A stretch of 64,000 nucleotides of DNA from Atopsyche davidsoni (GCA_022113835.1 JAILWY010000005.1:2560501-2624500); one strand, 5' to 3'; counted from the stretch's first letter, positions 33,771-46,079 are shown. Made by a program: numbers and translations. The notes: generated by a model from the sequence alone, not told the origin.

Positions 33771-34164
33771 AAAAGTATCAAAACAACATATACAACAAAC
33801 CGGAGAGGGTGAAAAGGTTTAAATACTCAGACAGCTGGCTGAACGAGAACTGAGATCCTGACACAGCACTCACATATATATCAGAGGTGGCAATACTTTT
33901 AATCCCTACAGGCGATCTGTATTTTTTTAAATTATAACCTGCGTCTAACATCTTGTTGAGTGATGTAAATTAAAGCCAAAAATAAATATAGATAATAATA
34001 AATTAATTAGTTAGTTTATGTGAGGCGGTCATCAGAGATGTGTACGTGTGAGGTACTAGGTCGAGGCTTTGGCTACCCCTGATATTATTTTGAACACATG
34101 AACATTGAAGCATGAACACCTAAAACAGTAACCATGCAAAATTTTGAGGCGTTTTAAATATGCC

Positions 34165-34435
34165 TATATAGGAAAATACTTAAAATACCATGGGTTGTCT
34201 AGAATACCCGAAGAAAAAGAACTCGTGACAATTGTAAAAAGCGTGTTTTAGATATTGTACTTGGGCTGATTGCCAAAATCCAAGAGAAAAAAGGCATTGA
34301 AAAGAGAAAGTTAATACGGGTGCGGAATTCGTTACAATAACTGGATATCAGACAAGTAGCAAAATTAATAAATTTGCCCAAAAAAAAAATATGTTTAGAA
34401 TGTTGCAAACCATCTCTGAGGAGAAGTATCTGAAA
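34165..34435 (+). pseudogene. LINE ORF2 C-terminal fragment, degraded
   Basis: Reads YRKILKIPWV, then after frame changes ELVTIVKKRVLDI-like and IQEKKGIEKRKLIRVRNSLQ, then a stop and a residue of the end motif (MFRML). This is the same family as the fragments at 23352 and 31337, with stops and shifts throughout. Confidence 0.6.
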
Positions 34436-34449
34436 GTTAAAAGCTTACG

Positions 34450-35420
34450 AATCAAATTTGTCAGTTTAATGTGGAGTTCAATGAGTTTCTAACGTGAACA
34501 CGCGTTTAGATAGTAAATTAATTTTTGTGGCGTTAATTGCTTTAAAATTTATTATTACTAAGGTACTTCAGGAATACTTCACATATAAAATATATATGTG
34601 ACAGCATGAGCACATCGGTTTTGCACTTATACAGCTCAAAAAATAGTACCGTGAATATTCGTGGAAGTGTGAATTCGAATTTTATCTGTATCTTTAAAAT
34701 AATATTAAGAAAATCTATTTGTTGTATATACAAATCAAATATACCAATATTATACTACAAATATTTTTTTCTTCAAGTCTTTCGATTTGAATTCTAAAAC
34801 TACTTTAAATAAAAATAGACGTTATCCATGTCACCTTAAAATGAAAACTTGGAATCGTGCCAGGGAAATTAAATTACGAGTGCATAAAACACGATAGCTT
34901 TAAGTGCAGTTAAAATGTTTAATGCACTGAGTTATCACTGCAACGTAAATAGTGCATTCTATAAAAATGAACCCCATTAAGAATGTTGCATAATATTTAA
35001 TGGAGAATATAGCGTGCTTAAAGCTCCGTTGTCGATTACAAGTGGCTGTCTGTATAGCATAATAATAAACATCCATACAAAAATACTAAGAAGCACTGTG
35101 CATTATGTAGACATAGCACGCTATACTCTGTAAAAATTACGCATTGTATATATTTGAATTTTATTAAAATACGTGGCAAAATCTTAATAAATTTATTGAT
35201 TGAATACATTTAGGATTTTTAAATAAAAGTGTATTACGTACTGCATACAGGTAAACGACATATTACTTATAACAACAATAGAATAAAATTATGCTAAATA
35301 AGAAGCAGGAAAGTGTGCTGCACGAAGCAATCACAGGAAATCATGGTTATATCCAGATCAGTTTTATCCCTGGGAATTGCCTTATTTGAAGAGTATACTA
35401 ATAGTAAATAAATAAAAAAA
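34450..35420. other. AT-rich DNA, nothing recognised
   Basis: Only short chance frames. Confidence 0.5.
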
Positions 35421-35847
35421 AATAATTTGATAAAAAAAACTCACTCTTGCTTGGGTGATTTTATGTGATTTTTGGTTTTATGCAAATGTCAAAAAAATAT
35501 ATATATGAGGCAATCGACCGCTCATGTTTGTTTTTTTTTTTTTAATGAAGTATAACAAATTAAGTCAGTTTATCGGAGATGCGTAAAATGTAGCTCAAAA
35601 CCTGGAAATCTGCTTTTGGGCTAAAAAAAAAGGCTTTCGTATCAAAAATATATATGATACAAGCGTATGACTTTTATTTTCTGTCTCTGTGTTATAAAGT
35701 GAGTGATTTCACAACAGAAGACGAAACCTTTCGAGGACAAATGATGCGCCATCGTCGAGGCGTCGAGGAGGTCTAAAAAATAATAATTTGAAAAAAAAAA
35801 CTCACTCTTGCTTGGATGACTTTATGTGATTTTTGGTTTTATGCAAA
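35421..35847. repeat. copied segment bounded by 66-bp direct repeats
   Basis: A 66-bp sequence (AATAATTTGA...TTTTATGCAAA) occurs at 35421-35486 and again at 35782-35847 with about three differences. Between them (about 35490-35775) lies a copy of the 33340-33592 segment. Either a segment was inserted with duplication of flanking DNA, or a 361-bp tandem duplication arose. Confidence 0.8.
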
Positions 35848-36029
35848 GAAACAAGAAAGATGTCAAATACCTCCATGCTTGTTTACATACATACTTCCTT
35901 AAAAAAAAATAAAAAATTATATAGACCCTTCACATAATATGAGATCGAATGTCATCCGATCGTGAAACAAGATAAAAAAAAAAAAACACAATGGTGACTC
36001 ACAGCATCACAATTTAATTCAACCGATTA

Positions 36030-36260
36030 TTACTGTGCCTACATCACGACCACGAACCGCGGCTATCTTCACCGCCGGCTGTTATCGACACATGTAAAGT
36101 AAAATGCCCCCACGACGTCCTGGCCCGGGCACGGCTACCGGGCGCTCCTCTGCCAGTAATTCGAGATAAGGACTCCCATAAGTGATAAGAGGCGAGTGCA
36201 GCCGAGCCCAGCCAAGCCCAGCCGAGACGGACGCCGGCAGCACGCGGCTAGAGTAAATGG
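36030..36260. other. GC-elevated island with three 10-bp tandem repeats
   Basis: GCCGAGCCCA, GCCAAGCCCA and GCCGAGACGG lie consecutively at 36201-36230. The island also has CCCGGGCACGGC. Candidate regulatory DNA. Confidence 0.35.
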
Positions 36261-36330
36261 AAATTCTTCAGCCGCTATCTGTGGAATTAATGCTAACTGA
36301 TGTAGACGAGGCACAGGGCTGAACTCGAGA

Positions 36331-36488
36331 AATATTTTTAAAAAAATATTTGAGTGATATTTCCACATGAAATTTTTTATTGGTGACCGGTTTCGCCAAC
36401 CTTTCACCCAATACATATTATCATGTAGAAAAACGCTCAAGTGTTTTATTAAAAAAATAAAATGGAATTCCAACAAGTACTCTATGTA
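36331..36488. mobile_element. foldback MITE copy A (GTGACCGGTTTCGCCAACC family)
   Basis: Inverted arms (ATATTTGAGTGATATTTCC / AAAACGCTCAAGTGTTTTATT) flank the family core GGTGACCGGTTTCGCCAACC. The right end AATGGAATTCCAACAAGTAC is shared with copies B and D. No coding capacity. Confidence 0.8.
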
Positions 36489-36600
36489 TGTCTATTTTTT
36501 GGATTGAACGTCAATCAGATGCGTATTTATTACCCATTACGGGTTTATTATATTATCACTAATTTTTAGTAATAATATTGCTTCACTTGTTACTTTGTTC

Positions 36601-36806
36601 AAAAAGTCCAGTGCTTGCAAATCACTAAATATTGGTTGGTTTGGGCACATTGGTTCATATGTAGAGTATGATTGTTAAAAATTCTCGATGAATGGATGTG
36701 ATTCGTTAGTACGAGGGTCAGTACACCGGCTATGTAAGCCAGGGGATGTGGGTTCAAATTCCACACAAATCACGATGATATTTTTCTGAGAATTTCTTTA
36801 ATCATC
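36601..36806 (+). mobile_element. tRNA-derived SINE copy 3
   Basis: Head AAAAGTCCAGTGCTTGCAAA, a diverged A box, B box GGTTCAAATTCC, the 3' acceptor-like CACAAATCAC and tail TTTCTTTAATCATC. The head matches copies 4 and 5, so the full unit is about 200 bases. Confidence 0.8.
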
Positions 36807-36809
36807 TTC

Positions 36810-38335
36810 TATGTGTGAACTAATGTGCCTAATTATATTAGTAATAAGTACTCATGTCAAAAAATATTGATTACTGAAATATAATATTATTTTTTGTCAA
36901 TAATCAAATGTATACATGCTGTAAAATATGCATAAAAAATTACCTGAGGTTATTACATAAACTTAACAGACAAATTATTTTTTTTGATAATATAATCGAT
37001 TTCTGCTCATAGAAGCAATTCAAGCAATAATAAATTAATTTCTTAAGAATATATATGGTATTTAATAAGTATCTAGATAAATTTAAAATGACAAAACTTA
37101 TTGTTTGAAACTGAACAATGTTCCCACATTTTTTTGCACATATATAATAATAATTAAATCATATTTTATATTGTATAAAATCTATACTTAAATCGTGTAC
37201 TTTTTCGGTTCAGTTTGAAAATAATCAGCGAAAGGTTAATGGCACTATTTGAAACCGATAAGTTTGATTTTAATGAGATTCACTTAATAAAACCTGCTTT
37301 AGTATACAATTTTTACTAAGGTAATGATATTTTTTTTTGTACAATATAAATAAAAATTATTAAGATATAAATATATAAAATACGTGCCTCTGATTCTCCC
37401 CTGTATTCTGTAGGTGTACTTTTTGTAGGTACCTTGTTCAGACGCCGTCGGATTACGAGTGTAAAATATGTTAAAATATTTAAGTTTTCTTGTGGCTTAT
37501 CGTGAAAATGTGCTAAAAATTTTGTTTTGACATTCCGGCTATCTAAATTAGCCTAAATATATTATGTTAATTGGATTTTGATCAATTTTAAACACAGAAT
37601 CTTACTTAGAAGCAATATTAGACCTATTACCGAACGTATAAAATTTGTTTTACAAATATAACACATTAAGAAAACACTTTGAATAAACACCTATTAAAAT
37701 AGTGAAATCGATTATATATATATTTTTTTGTATAATTTTGTCACGCTAAGTCAAAAGGTAGCGATCCTATCTATCTAGAAAGTATTATTTAATGTAAATC
37801 GTGTTAAAATATATTCATATTGCGTTAATAATGAATACATTACAAATATTGATGGTAAATTTTAACTCTCAATGTTTTTTTGACATGATATTTTCTTGTA
37901 TAAACACCAATTATCTATTATTTTTTTTACAATAAAGCCAAATTTAGCTTGCTAGAAAAATTAATATTATATTACAATATTATAATAAAATAAATAATGC
38001 TTCAATGCAAGGTTACTCCTTTATTTTCTTAGTATTTAAATACTGAATATCTCTATTAAAAATACAATATATTAAAAATATATATATTTTTTATAAAATT
38101 TGGGTTGGGTTAAGTCTTTTAATCCCAAACAAATTTAATGCCATTTCAACTGGAAGCAATTTATTTTTAAATTTATGAAATGGCTGTAGTTCTAAGTAGG
38201 CCGTAAACAGTTTTATTAATAGTATACGATTTTTTAATTTTTATTTATAGACTATTTACTATTTTGAATTCTTAAAATATCAAGCTCGATGTTTTTATCA
38301 ATCTTTCAATAGTTTTTCGACAATCCCTACTGAAA
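36810..38335. other. very AT-rich DNA, nothing recognised
   Basis: No coding frame or known repeat seen. Confidence 0.5.
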
Positions 38336-38339
38336 GATT

Positions 38340-38640
38340 ACGAGAGGAATCGACAATTGACCCTGTCGTCCACCGGCCGCGGGTTCTGCCTCGAGCTGAG
38401 ATTTCCGAGTAAGATTGACAGGTGACACCTCTGGCCCTCGGCACACGAATTTCTGTCCGACTTATCTCGGCATCGAAACGTCGAACGCCTCAGTCGGCGG
38501 TTCCCGAGATGCTAGGATAGCGCAGCCTCACACCTAGAGTGATCGCAGCTCTTTCAAAAGCCATTTCGCACGTTTTGTGGCAGCGGAGAAGCGAGTAAAT
38601 TGCGGATGACTTTATCGCTCTCATCTTCGGGTTGTTTATT
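38340..38640. other. strong GC-elevated island, candidate enhancer
   Basis: Contains ACAGGTGACACCTC (opposed E-box cores), CCACCGGCCGCGGG and CATCGAAACGTCGAACG. Sharp transition to AT-rich DNA on both sides. Confidence 0.35.
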
Positions 38641-39674
38641 TGTATTTTTTTGTTTGTATTGAAATTTCCGCTGTCTAACTGAACGCGGATTTAAATGACT
38701 GACAGACAATACAACAATGTGCACTTAAAATCTTATATTTTGAAGCTAGTTATGTAAAAGAATGCTAACGGTATTTAGTAATTTTACTATTCATATACTA
38801 TTTATAATTATTCTTTTTTGAATCGGGACGTTAAACTCAAATGATATGCATAAAGATTATACAACCTTCTTCATCAAATGCATGTATTCAGTGGAGGTTG
38901 GCGACCATTTTACTGAGCATATATATGAAAAAAGAAAAGATGTAGGGAAGTAGTTAGAAGCAATCAGATACTATAATAAATATTTGAATCCATGACTACA
39001 CAATCTGCAACCAAACGTTCAAAAAAATACGTTTTGCATATTAATAAATAAAAATATTTAATAAAGCATACTATACGCTGTATATTTTTTTCTCGAAGAT
39101 ATTGATAATGTAGAAAATAATAACAATTTTTAATTTTTCATTGACGATGATGTCACAATGAGTGCTTTAATGCGGTAAACTTAGATAAGAAGAAAATTAT
39201 AGCATGGATCAATGGATCCATAAATCAGCTTATCACATATCTACTCAAAATCAATAAAGATAGATGAGTAATTTTGAAAATGGTTAATAGATCAACGTTT
39301 TTATTTGACCACCTGGGTTAAGACCTTCATCACAGTGCTCAGCAAAATCAATAATTTGTGAATGCTATATTGTTATGGGGATTTATGTGCGTTAGGGGAA
39401 GTACCACAACATGGTATTGTTAACATCGTATGTTTGAATATTAAATATTATTTCTTGTTTAAGCGTCAAAAACGAGATATGGTTTTTTTATACAACGGAA
39501 TTCACAAGAATTTACGATTTTGGGAATTTGATTGTGGTGATGAAGTTTTACTATCAATACTTTGAGACGCTATAATAATTGCATAAAGTACATTATTAAT
39601 AGAATTGAAGATAGGTTTCACACATACATTTAATGATTTTTAAACTATCGGCCAGTTACATAAACACACTTGAA

Positions 39675-39745
39675 CGAGAGGACTAAGCCGACTATTATGG
39701 AATCAAGTCAAGATGAGGGTTCGAATCCATGTTCAATTCTCATAA
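39675..39745 (+). repeat. possible tRNA-derived fragment
   Basis: GGTTCGAATCC is a perfect B box. Upstream GAGAGGACTAAGCC loosely resembles an A box. Arms do not pair well enough for a tRNA gene. Unrelated to the window's main SINE. Confidence 0.25.
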
Positions 39746-39749
39746 ACAT

Positions 39750-40420
39750 ATATTTAACCATCGACATTATACATCGACAGAAGATCACATATTATACACA
39801 AAGATCAATTCAAAAGATTTATATCGTGAAATTTTGATGAATTTTATGTAACTATTAGCTATACATATATCAATTTAACGGGCTCACTGATCTAACCACT
39901 CTTCCCCTTTTCACATCACCTATAATTATTTATAATATTTATTTACACATTTAAGCAAATTCAATTTATTGCAATTTCAATGTGGAGTTTTATGAAATGC
40001 TGTTTAATTTGGCAATATGTTTTCATTTCCAGGTAAAATCTTTGACAGTGTGTAATTAATCGGACCATGAAATTTCTCACGGAGGTTTTTTTTTTTTTCC
40101 TGTATGTTAGTATATCGGTACTCAGCACCTTTATATTTCAGAGCTTCTTAAAATCTACGCATTGAATCTCAACCTTTTATATGTTACGCATTTTGCTTTT
40201 AAATTTAAAAATGTTTACTTCTTTATAAAAATATTATCAATAGTTTGCTAAATGGAAAAGTGTTATATAATTCACTTGAATAAAGAGAACTGTTTAGATA
40301 ATTTTTAATTCAAATATAAGTGTTACAGTATTTACTGATTTCAGCTTCGATCAAGATTCTAAGTATCCATAATTTTAATATTTGTAAGATATATTTTTAA
40401 TTGAAATTCTGAAACAGTTA
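39750..40420. other. AT-rich DNA, nothing recognised
   Basis: No coding signal. Confidence 0.5.
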
Positions 40421-40660
40421 TGCGTCCCACAGGTTTGGCAACTCTCGGAAACATCTCCAGAGCGCCAACTCGTTACAAGTTTTATGTTCGTTCTCTTATT
40501 AATTTAAATTTTTAAATTTTCATCGCTATGAAAAATGCATCGCATTAATCTTCCCTCACCCGTGCGCCCTCGAAGGCTGCGACTCCTGAGAATCTGCAGC
40601 CTTTTTATTGCCAGGCAACATGGCGCCAGCAAGGATATTCAAATTCTGAAAAAACTCGAG
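40421..40660. other. moderately GC-elevated unique island
   Basis: Contains CCGTGCGCCCTCGAAGGCTG and ACATGGCGCCAGC. Candidate regulatory element. Confidence 0.3.
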
Positions 40661-40719
40661 TTTTTTTATAATTTGAAGACTTATTTCAATCAATCTGACA
40701 TCTGCCTTCTGAAATAAAC

Positions 40720-42090
40720 TCTCTACTGATAATCTTATTTATAAATAGTTAAAAAGTTTATATATAATTTTTAAATATAAAATTTAATTTTAAAATAAAA
40801 TTATTTATATAATAGGCATAATAATGTATTTTATACTATTTGAGCTTATACGTATACTGCTTTACAGGTTTTAATCCAAAATTTGTATATTGACAGAAGA
40901 AAATATTTGAAGACACTAAATACATTTAAAACAGACCATGGCACCGATTTACAAATACATTGTTATACATTTGAAATTATATAAATCCAATTCAAGACAA
41001 AATCACAAAATTTACTCACAGATATGCACAGAAAACCACTGTAATTAATAATGAAGTTGATCATGCCAATACTAGACGTTACCGGGTGCTTGGCCATAGC
41101 TCAGTTCTTTTAGCGATCTTATGGAATTACAAGAGCGTACGTACTGTAGTTGAGCGTTATTCCAAATAAATAAAAACTATACTATGACCTTCTAGTTCTT
41201 CAATTTAAAGGTTACTAATTGGATAAGAACCAAAAATTCACTGTTACTTTTGCTGTTTACTTTTTGATCGTTTGTATGATGTAGAATATCTACAAACGGC
41301 CTTATATCCAATAAATCTAACTCCACGCAAACTAACATAGTTGCGTGTATTTCTCGAATACGAAAGAGCACCTGGCGGTAATATATTTAATTTAAAGATT
41401 TCAACAGAAGACTACTGAATGAGGTAGCCTACCAGATTTATAGCGGCTTATTTGTATACAAGAGACCACCGGGAAATGGTATGTTGGCATAATATTATTT
41501 GATATAAATAATTAGTATATCATATCATTAAATCTTCCAGTATAAATGAATATAGTATAATTACTACCTAGTTAATAAATGCCAGTGGCGTATAATGAAC
41601 TCGCCAGTAATGTACAGTTAACAAAACAACCTTTATTCGATATTTTTGACAGAATACATTCATTAGAACTTTACATAAATATCTAAAATAATAAATCACA
41701 TATACTATTTTGTAATGCTTACAGTTTTGCCGGCTTTCTTGCTTGGCATGAATTGACGGAAGTTAAGGTTATATAAAATATATATTTTTTTTAAATTTGT
41801 GAATATTTAACAACTTATTGTTGTAAAAAACCTTTATATACATAGTGGATGATTTCATACGGTATTATTTTATAACTGCAATCATATAAGAAAATATAAT
41901 GATTTAAAAAGACCAACCGCACTCACAAGTCAGTTACCAGTTAACCATCAGCAAATATAGTAATTATGGCTAAATATTTCATTGATTCTAAAAAAAGTGT
42001 TTTCAACTTACATAAATATTAAAATAATAATCGCTTGAATATGAGTTTTTTTATGTCTTCGGTGTATATATTTATTGAGTTTGTGTTACT
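40720..42090. other. AT-rich DNA, no gene seen
   Basis: Nothing recognised beyond short unique patches around 41280-41470. Confidence 0.45.
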
Positions 42091-42099
42091 AAATTGTGA

Positions 42100-42343
42100 A
42101 TTCTAACAAATAAATATTAATATTTTAGAATAAAATACTTGAGTGATTTTCCACATTTTCGTTTTTATTAGTGACCGGTTTCGCCAACCTTCAAACAGAG
42201 TTTGATAATGCCATAATGCCAACGAGAAAGGTTGGCGAAACCGGTCACTGATAAAAACGAAAATGTGGAAAATCACTCAAGTATTTTATTCAAAAATATT
42301 AAAATGGAATTCCAACAAGTACTCTCTGTCAAAAATATTGAAT
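42100..42343. mobile_element. foldback MITE copy B, nearly perfect inverted arms
   Basis: Arms 42131-42191 and 42228-42288 (61 bases each) match with a single mismatch and enclose a 36-base loop. The right outer end AATGGAATTCCAACAAGTAC recurs in copies A and D (inverted). The right arm core reads GCCAAC-loop-GTTGGC-GAAACCGGTC, a hammerhead-like order. No coding capacity. Confidence 0.9.
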
Positions 42344-42349
42344 ATAAAT

Positions 42350-43230
42350 ATTAAATAGAGTTGTCCTATCTGCACGGCACTGCATTTAACGATAAGATTT
42401 CATCGTTTTATAAAGCAAACAATAAGCACAATAAAAATAGAAATTATCCCAGAATGGATGAAAAAAATAGATAAGTTTTTTTACAACACCCATAATTGGT
42501 CTTGTATATCAATTAATGAGCGCGCATACAACCCAGAAGTAGCTATTTAATATGTCGGTATAAATGTATGTAATAAGCGGAATATATACTTTATGGCCTG
42601 TTTATTGCACCTGATTGTTCTTTTGTGCCTTTTTTCTGTGAAGTAATTGACCAGAGTGGAGTTACTCGGATTATTGTTGCTGAAAAAACTAGTTTTTTTC
42701 AGATGCGTACTCACCGGCATGCGAGCGATTACCGGGCATGAGAAACCGGCGTTTTTTTTATAACAACCATCGCTCTTTGTGGGGATTTTTTGCCGTTGTT
42801 TGTAAATTGTTTAAATAGTTCCAGAGCACGAGGTAAACGCAATTTAGTTAATTAAAAATTTAAATATGCCAGTCAGTTCTGGCAGAGGGGAGGCCTTGCA
42901 AGTATTATAACCTGGATCCGAGAAAAACTTCTAAATGTGTATACTTGAAATATATATAAATATTATGTTAATAAAACCAGTCAGTCATAAATATTAAATT
43001 TAATTCACACAGTTTATAAACAGGTCTCAAACTATTTTTAGATATATTAGAAGATTCTTTAATGCGGCGTTTTGGTTTTTAAGTCATTTATATAAAATCA
43101 AGTAATTTCAAATTTCAAAGAGTAAAAAACTAAAGTATGCTTTTACTTTTACTGTTCATACATATTCAAAACGTATCCACAATAATAAACCATGTCTCAG
43201 TTTTGTTTTTTTGTTTTTTTGGTACATTTA
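42350..43230. other. mostly AT-rich DNA, no gene seen
   Basis: A short GC-richer patch at 42700-42840 (ACTCACCGGCATGCGAGC) is unassigned. Confidence 0.4.
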
Positions 43231-43239
43231 TAATATGAA

Positions 43240-43510
43240 AGCTATCTCGGCTAGAGTCCTGCACAGTGAGCAAATAGAAAAAAAGTCATCCTAACAAATG
43301 TAAGCTCTCCAGGAGTCTGAGCTCTCGTCTGGCGTGAAGAAGTCAGCTTCCGCGGACGTGGTTGCTACATTAGCTTATCGCACTTCACCAAGTTTTAAGC
43401 ACTTTTCTAACCAAAGTTTTCAAAGTGTTTTGTCCCGTATACTTTCATTAGTGGAGAGAAGAATGGGCATTCTCCGGAAACTACCGCGAGAGAGGTCTTG
43501 AAACTTTATA
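43240..43510. other. moderately GC-elevated unique island
   Basis: Unique-looking sequence around CTCCAGGAGTCTGAGCTC and TTCCGCGGACGTGG. No coding match. Confidence 0.25.
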
Positions 43511-43859
43511 GTTTATTTTAAACTGACTGCAGAAACATGAGACACATTTTAATTTTTCCCAACTTATATGATCAATTATTGAGACGAACTTGTCTCGAAC
43601 CACATTTGAAAGAGTATATCCGCTTCAATCTTTTTTTTAATATAATCTAATTCATTTTTTGAAAATGTATACTACTCTTAAACTTAAGTAAGTTTTAGTG
43701 AACTGCATAAGACTGTTCAAGTTTAATTTTAACGTTTTAAATTATACAGTTTAACAGGCGTGAATGCCTGGTCAACAAGAACTTGTAACTCGATCCCTAA
43801 AATACAACCCCTTTTACAAAAGATCATACAGTCATTAATTATATCCAGTAGCTTAATTA

Positions 43860-44130
43860 AAAGTAACAATCCGAATTAATGACATATTCAACGGAGGTCG
43901 TTGCAGGTACGGAAATTAATTAGTTAATTACCCACAGGGGAGATTGAAATCGGCAATAAATATACAAGGTGTGCACTGACCCCCACCCTCGTCATTAAAG
44001 AGGCGTCCAATCGACTTTAATTAATTCCATTCGATATAATCGAGAGGTCGAGCAAGGCCGCGGCCGGTCGGGGCGGAGAGAAGCCGCGATCGGGTCTCGA
44101 TCTGCGCCTCCTCGTTTAATTAATTTTATT
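43860..44130. promoter_or_regulatory. candidate enhancer with clustered homeodomain sites
   Basis: TAATTAGTTAATTA, CTTTAATTAATTCC and CGTTTAATTAATTTT flank a GC-rich core (GAGGTCGAGCAAGGCCGCGGCC). Clustered TAATTA sites with a unique GC-richer core are typical of developmental enhancers. Conservation has not been tested. Confidence 0.4.
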
Positions 44131-44410
44131 TTAAGTGACACTACGTACTGAAGATAATAAAATACATATTCGATTTAAATGTATATGTTTGAGAATTCAG
44201 CAACACGAGACATAGCATAAACAGTGAATGCAAATTTATTTTCACCATAACCAGGCACGTGCATTTAAAAATCTAACAAGTATTTTTCATATATTATCGA
44301 TTTTTTGTGAAGACCGTCTCACAGGAAGTACGATTTTGCCTATACAGGTATGATTGATTGATAATGAGATCCAGATCCGATTTAAAATGCTTCACTCAGT
44401 ACTTTGAGTT

Positions 44411-44613
44411 AAAAGTCTAGTATTGCAAGTCACACAATATTTAATTGGCATAATAAGTACGTTGTTTCATTTATAGGATATGATTGTTAAAAATTCTTGC
44501 CTAGTACTAGTGATTCGTTAGCATAATTGGTAATGCACCGGCCATGTAAGCTTGGGGATGTGAATTCGAATCCCACACAAATCACGATGAAAAAATGAAC
44601 TTAATCATTATCA
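44411..44613 (+). mobile_element. tRNA-derived SINE copy 4, best preserved
   Basis: Head AAAAGTCTAGTATTGCAAGT, then TATAGGATATGATTGTTAAA, A box TAGCATAATTGG, B box ATTCGAATCCC and an acceptor-like pair (GTGATTC ... AAATCAC) that would close a tRNA-like stem. The tail is AT-rich. Confidence 0.85.
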
Positions 44614-45039
44614 AGTATTTTCATTCTAAAGTATCAGAATCAAAAAAAATTAAAAGCATTGATTTATGCATTCAAACGTAAGATCTGTTGTACTAAATTC
44701 AGTCTTAACACAAATGTATATTTGGTTAGTATTAGTGGTGAATTTAAATTAAAAGTTTTATTGACTTTATGTAGAGACTTGTAAAATTAACAAAACTGCA
44801 TACATGCACAGTTACCAAAATGATTTTGAAATATATCTATAATACAGTAGAATACGTGTAAATTCTACTTAAATGTATGATTTATATGTTTACTCAGTGG
44901 TTTAATTTTGATCGAGATACTTTCGGTTTGAGTTTAGTCCTTAAATATATATTTAAATTCACGTTTATATAAGTAAGTGTCACTAATTAATTTTGCGAGC
45001 ATTGTGTCACGGTATTTTAAATTAAAAGCAAAATACGTC

Positions 45040-45265
45040 ATGGATTAATTGAAGTCAGTTGATGATGCTGAAAGCCGTAAACTCTTGGGCCACGCAGGTA
45101 ATTAGAGAATTTTCTTCAGGTTGCAAAAAGCTTCGTATTTTCGCTTATAAAAGACGAGCAGCAATGGCCGATGCGCGATGGCGATCCGGACAAATGATCG
45201 TGTTCAATTAAGCGCGATATGGGGACGCCCGAGGACAAGCTTTTTCTTCGCTTTCTACCGAGTAC
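45040..45265. other. GC-elevated island with TATA box
   Basis: TATAAAAG at 45146-45153, followed by GACGAGCAGCAATGGCCGATG. A promoter is possible, but no initiator is seen at the expected distance and the downstream frame is short. Confidence 0.25.
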
Positions 45266-45309
45266 ACTATCCGCAAAAGTTTAATTACCCACCTGATTAT
45301 ATATACTCG

Positions 45310-45600
45310 CATATTTTAAATGAAATACTTTTTTTATTGGTGACCGGCTTCGGCAAGCTTTAACGTTGGCACTATCAAACGAAGTGATGATTTATAAATT
45401 AAAAGTAACCGAAAGAGAAATTGATAAAGAGATGTGATGATTATAAAATAATATGTAAAAGAACCTAGTTTGATAGTGCCAACGTAAAAGGTTGAATCAA
45501 CCGGTCAATAATTAAAACATGTTGAAAAATCACAAAAGTGTTTTATTTAAAATATTAAAATTAACTTCCACCAAGAACTTCCTGTCAAAAATATTGACAT
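45310..45600. mobile_element. foldback MITE copy C
   Basis: The core GGTGACCGGCTTCGGCAAGC is diverged. A perfect 18-bp inverted repeat (ACGTTGGCACTATCAAAC at 45363-45380 and 45468-45485) encloses the loop. The right end AACTTCCACCAAGAACTTCC resembles the family terminus. Confidence 0.75.
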
Positions 45601-46079
45601 ATATAACTTTTTTTAATACTGAAATATTCAGACTTTTTATCTGGTACAATGTGAATACAAGCGTTAATGTTACATTCAAGATAATTTATGTATGATCACA
45701 GATATTTCATTTTACACAAATTAGTTATATTATTTTATCATACGTGCATAAAAAAATGTTTTAAAATTCTTTATTTTTTCATTTAGTAAATTTACAATAG
45801 TTCTTATGGCTATGGTTGTAACATGGTGAGTGGTTATTCCCTGATCTTGGCGGCAGGTTGTGGGGCTTAAATTGTGTGGCTTAAGTGCTAGCGTACGTGT
45901 ATTTCTTTATTTTCGTTATTGAATTACGTAAGGAAAATATTTCTCATTTTGTCATTATATAATATACAAGCAGAAATTTTATTACATGTGAATGCATGCG
46001 TTAAAATCACATACAAGTAAATCCACGTTCGACCGCTTCATATAAAGATCGCGAATCATTTATCAAGTGTTAAACCACT

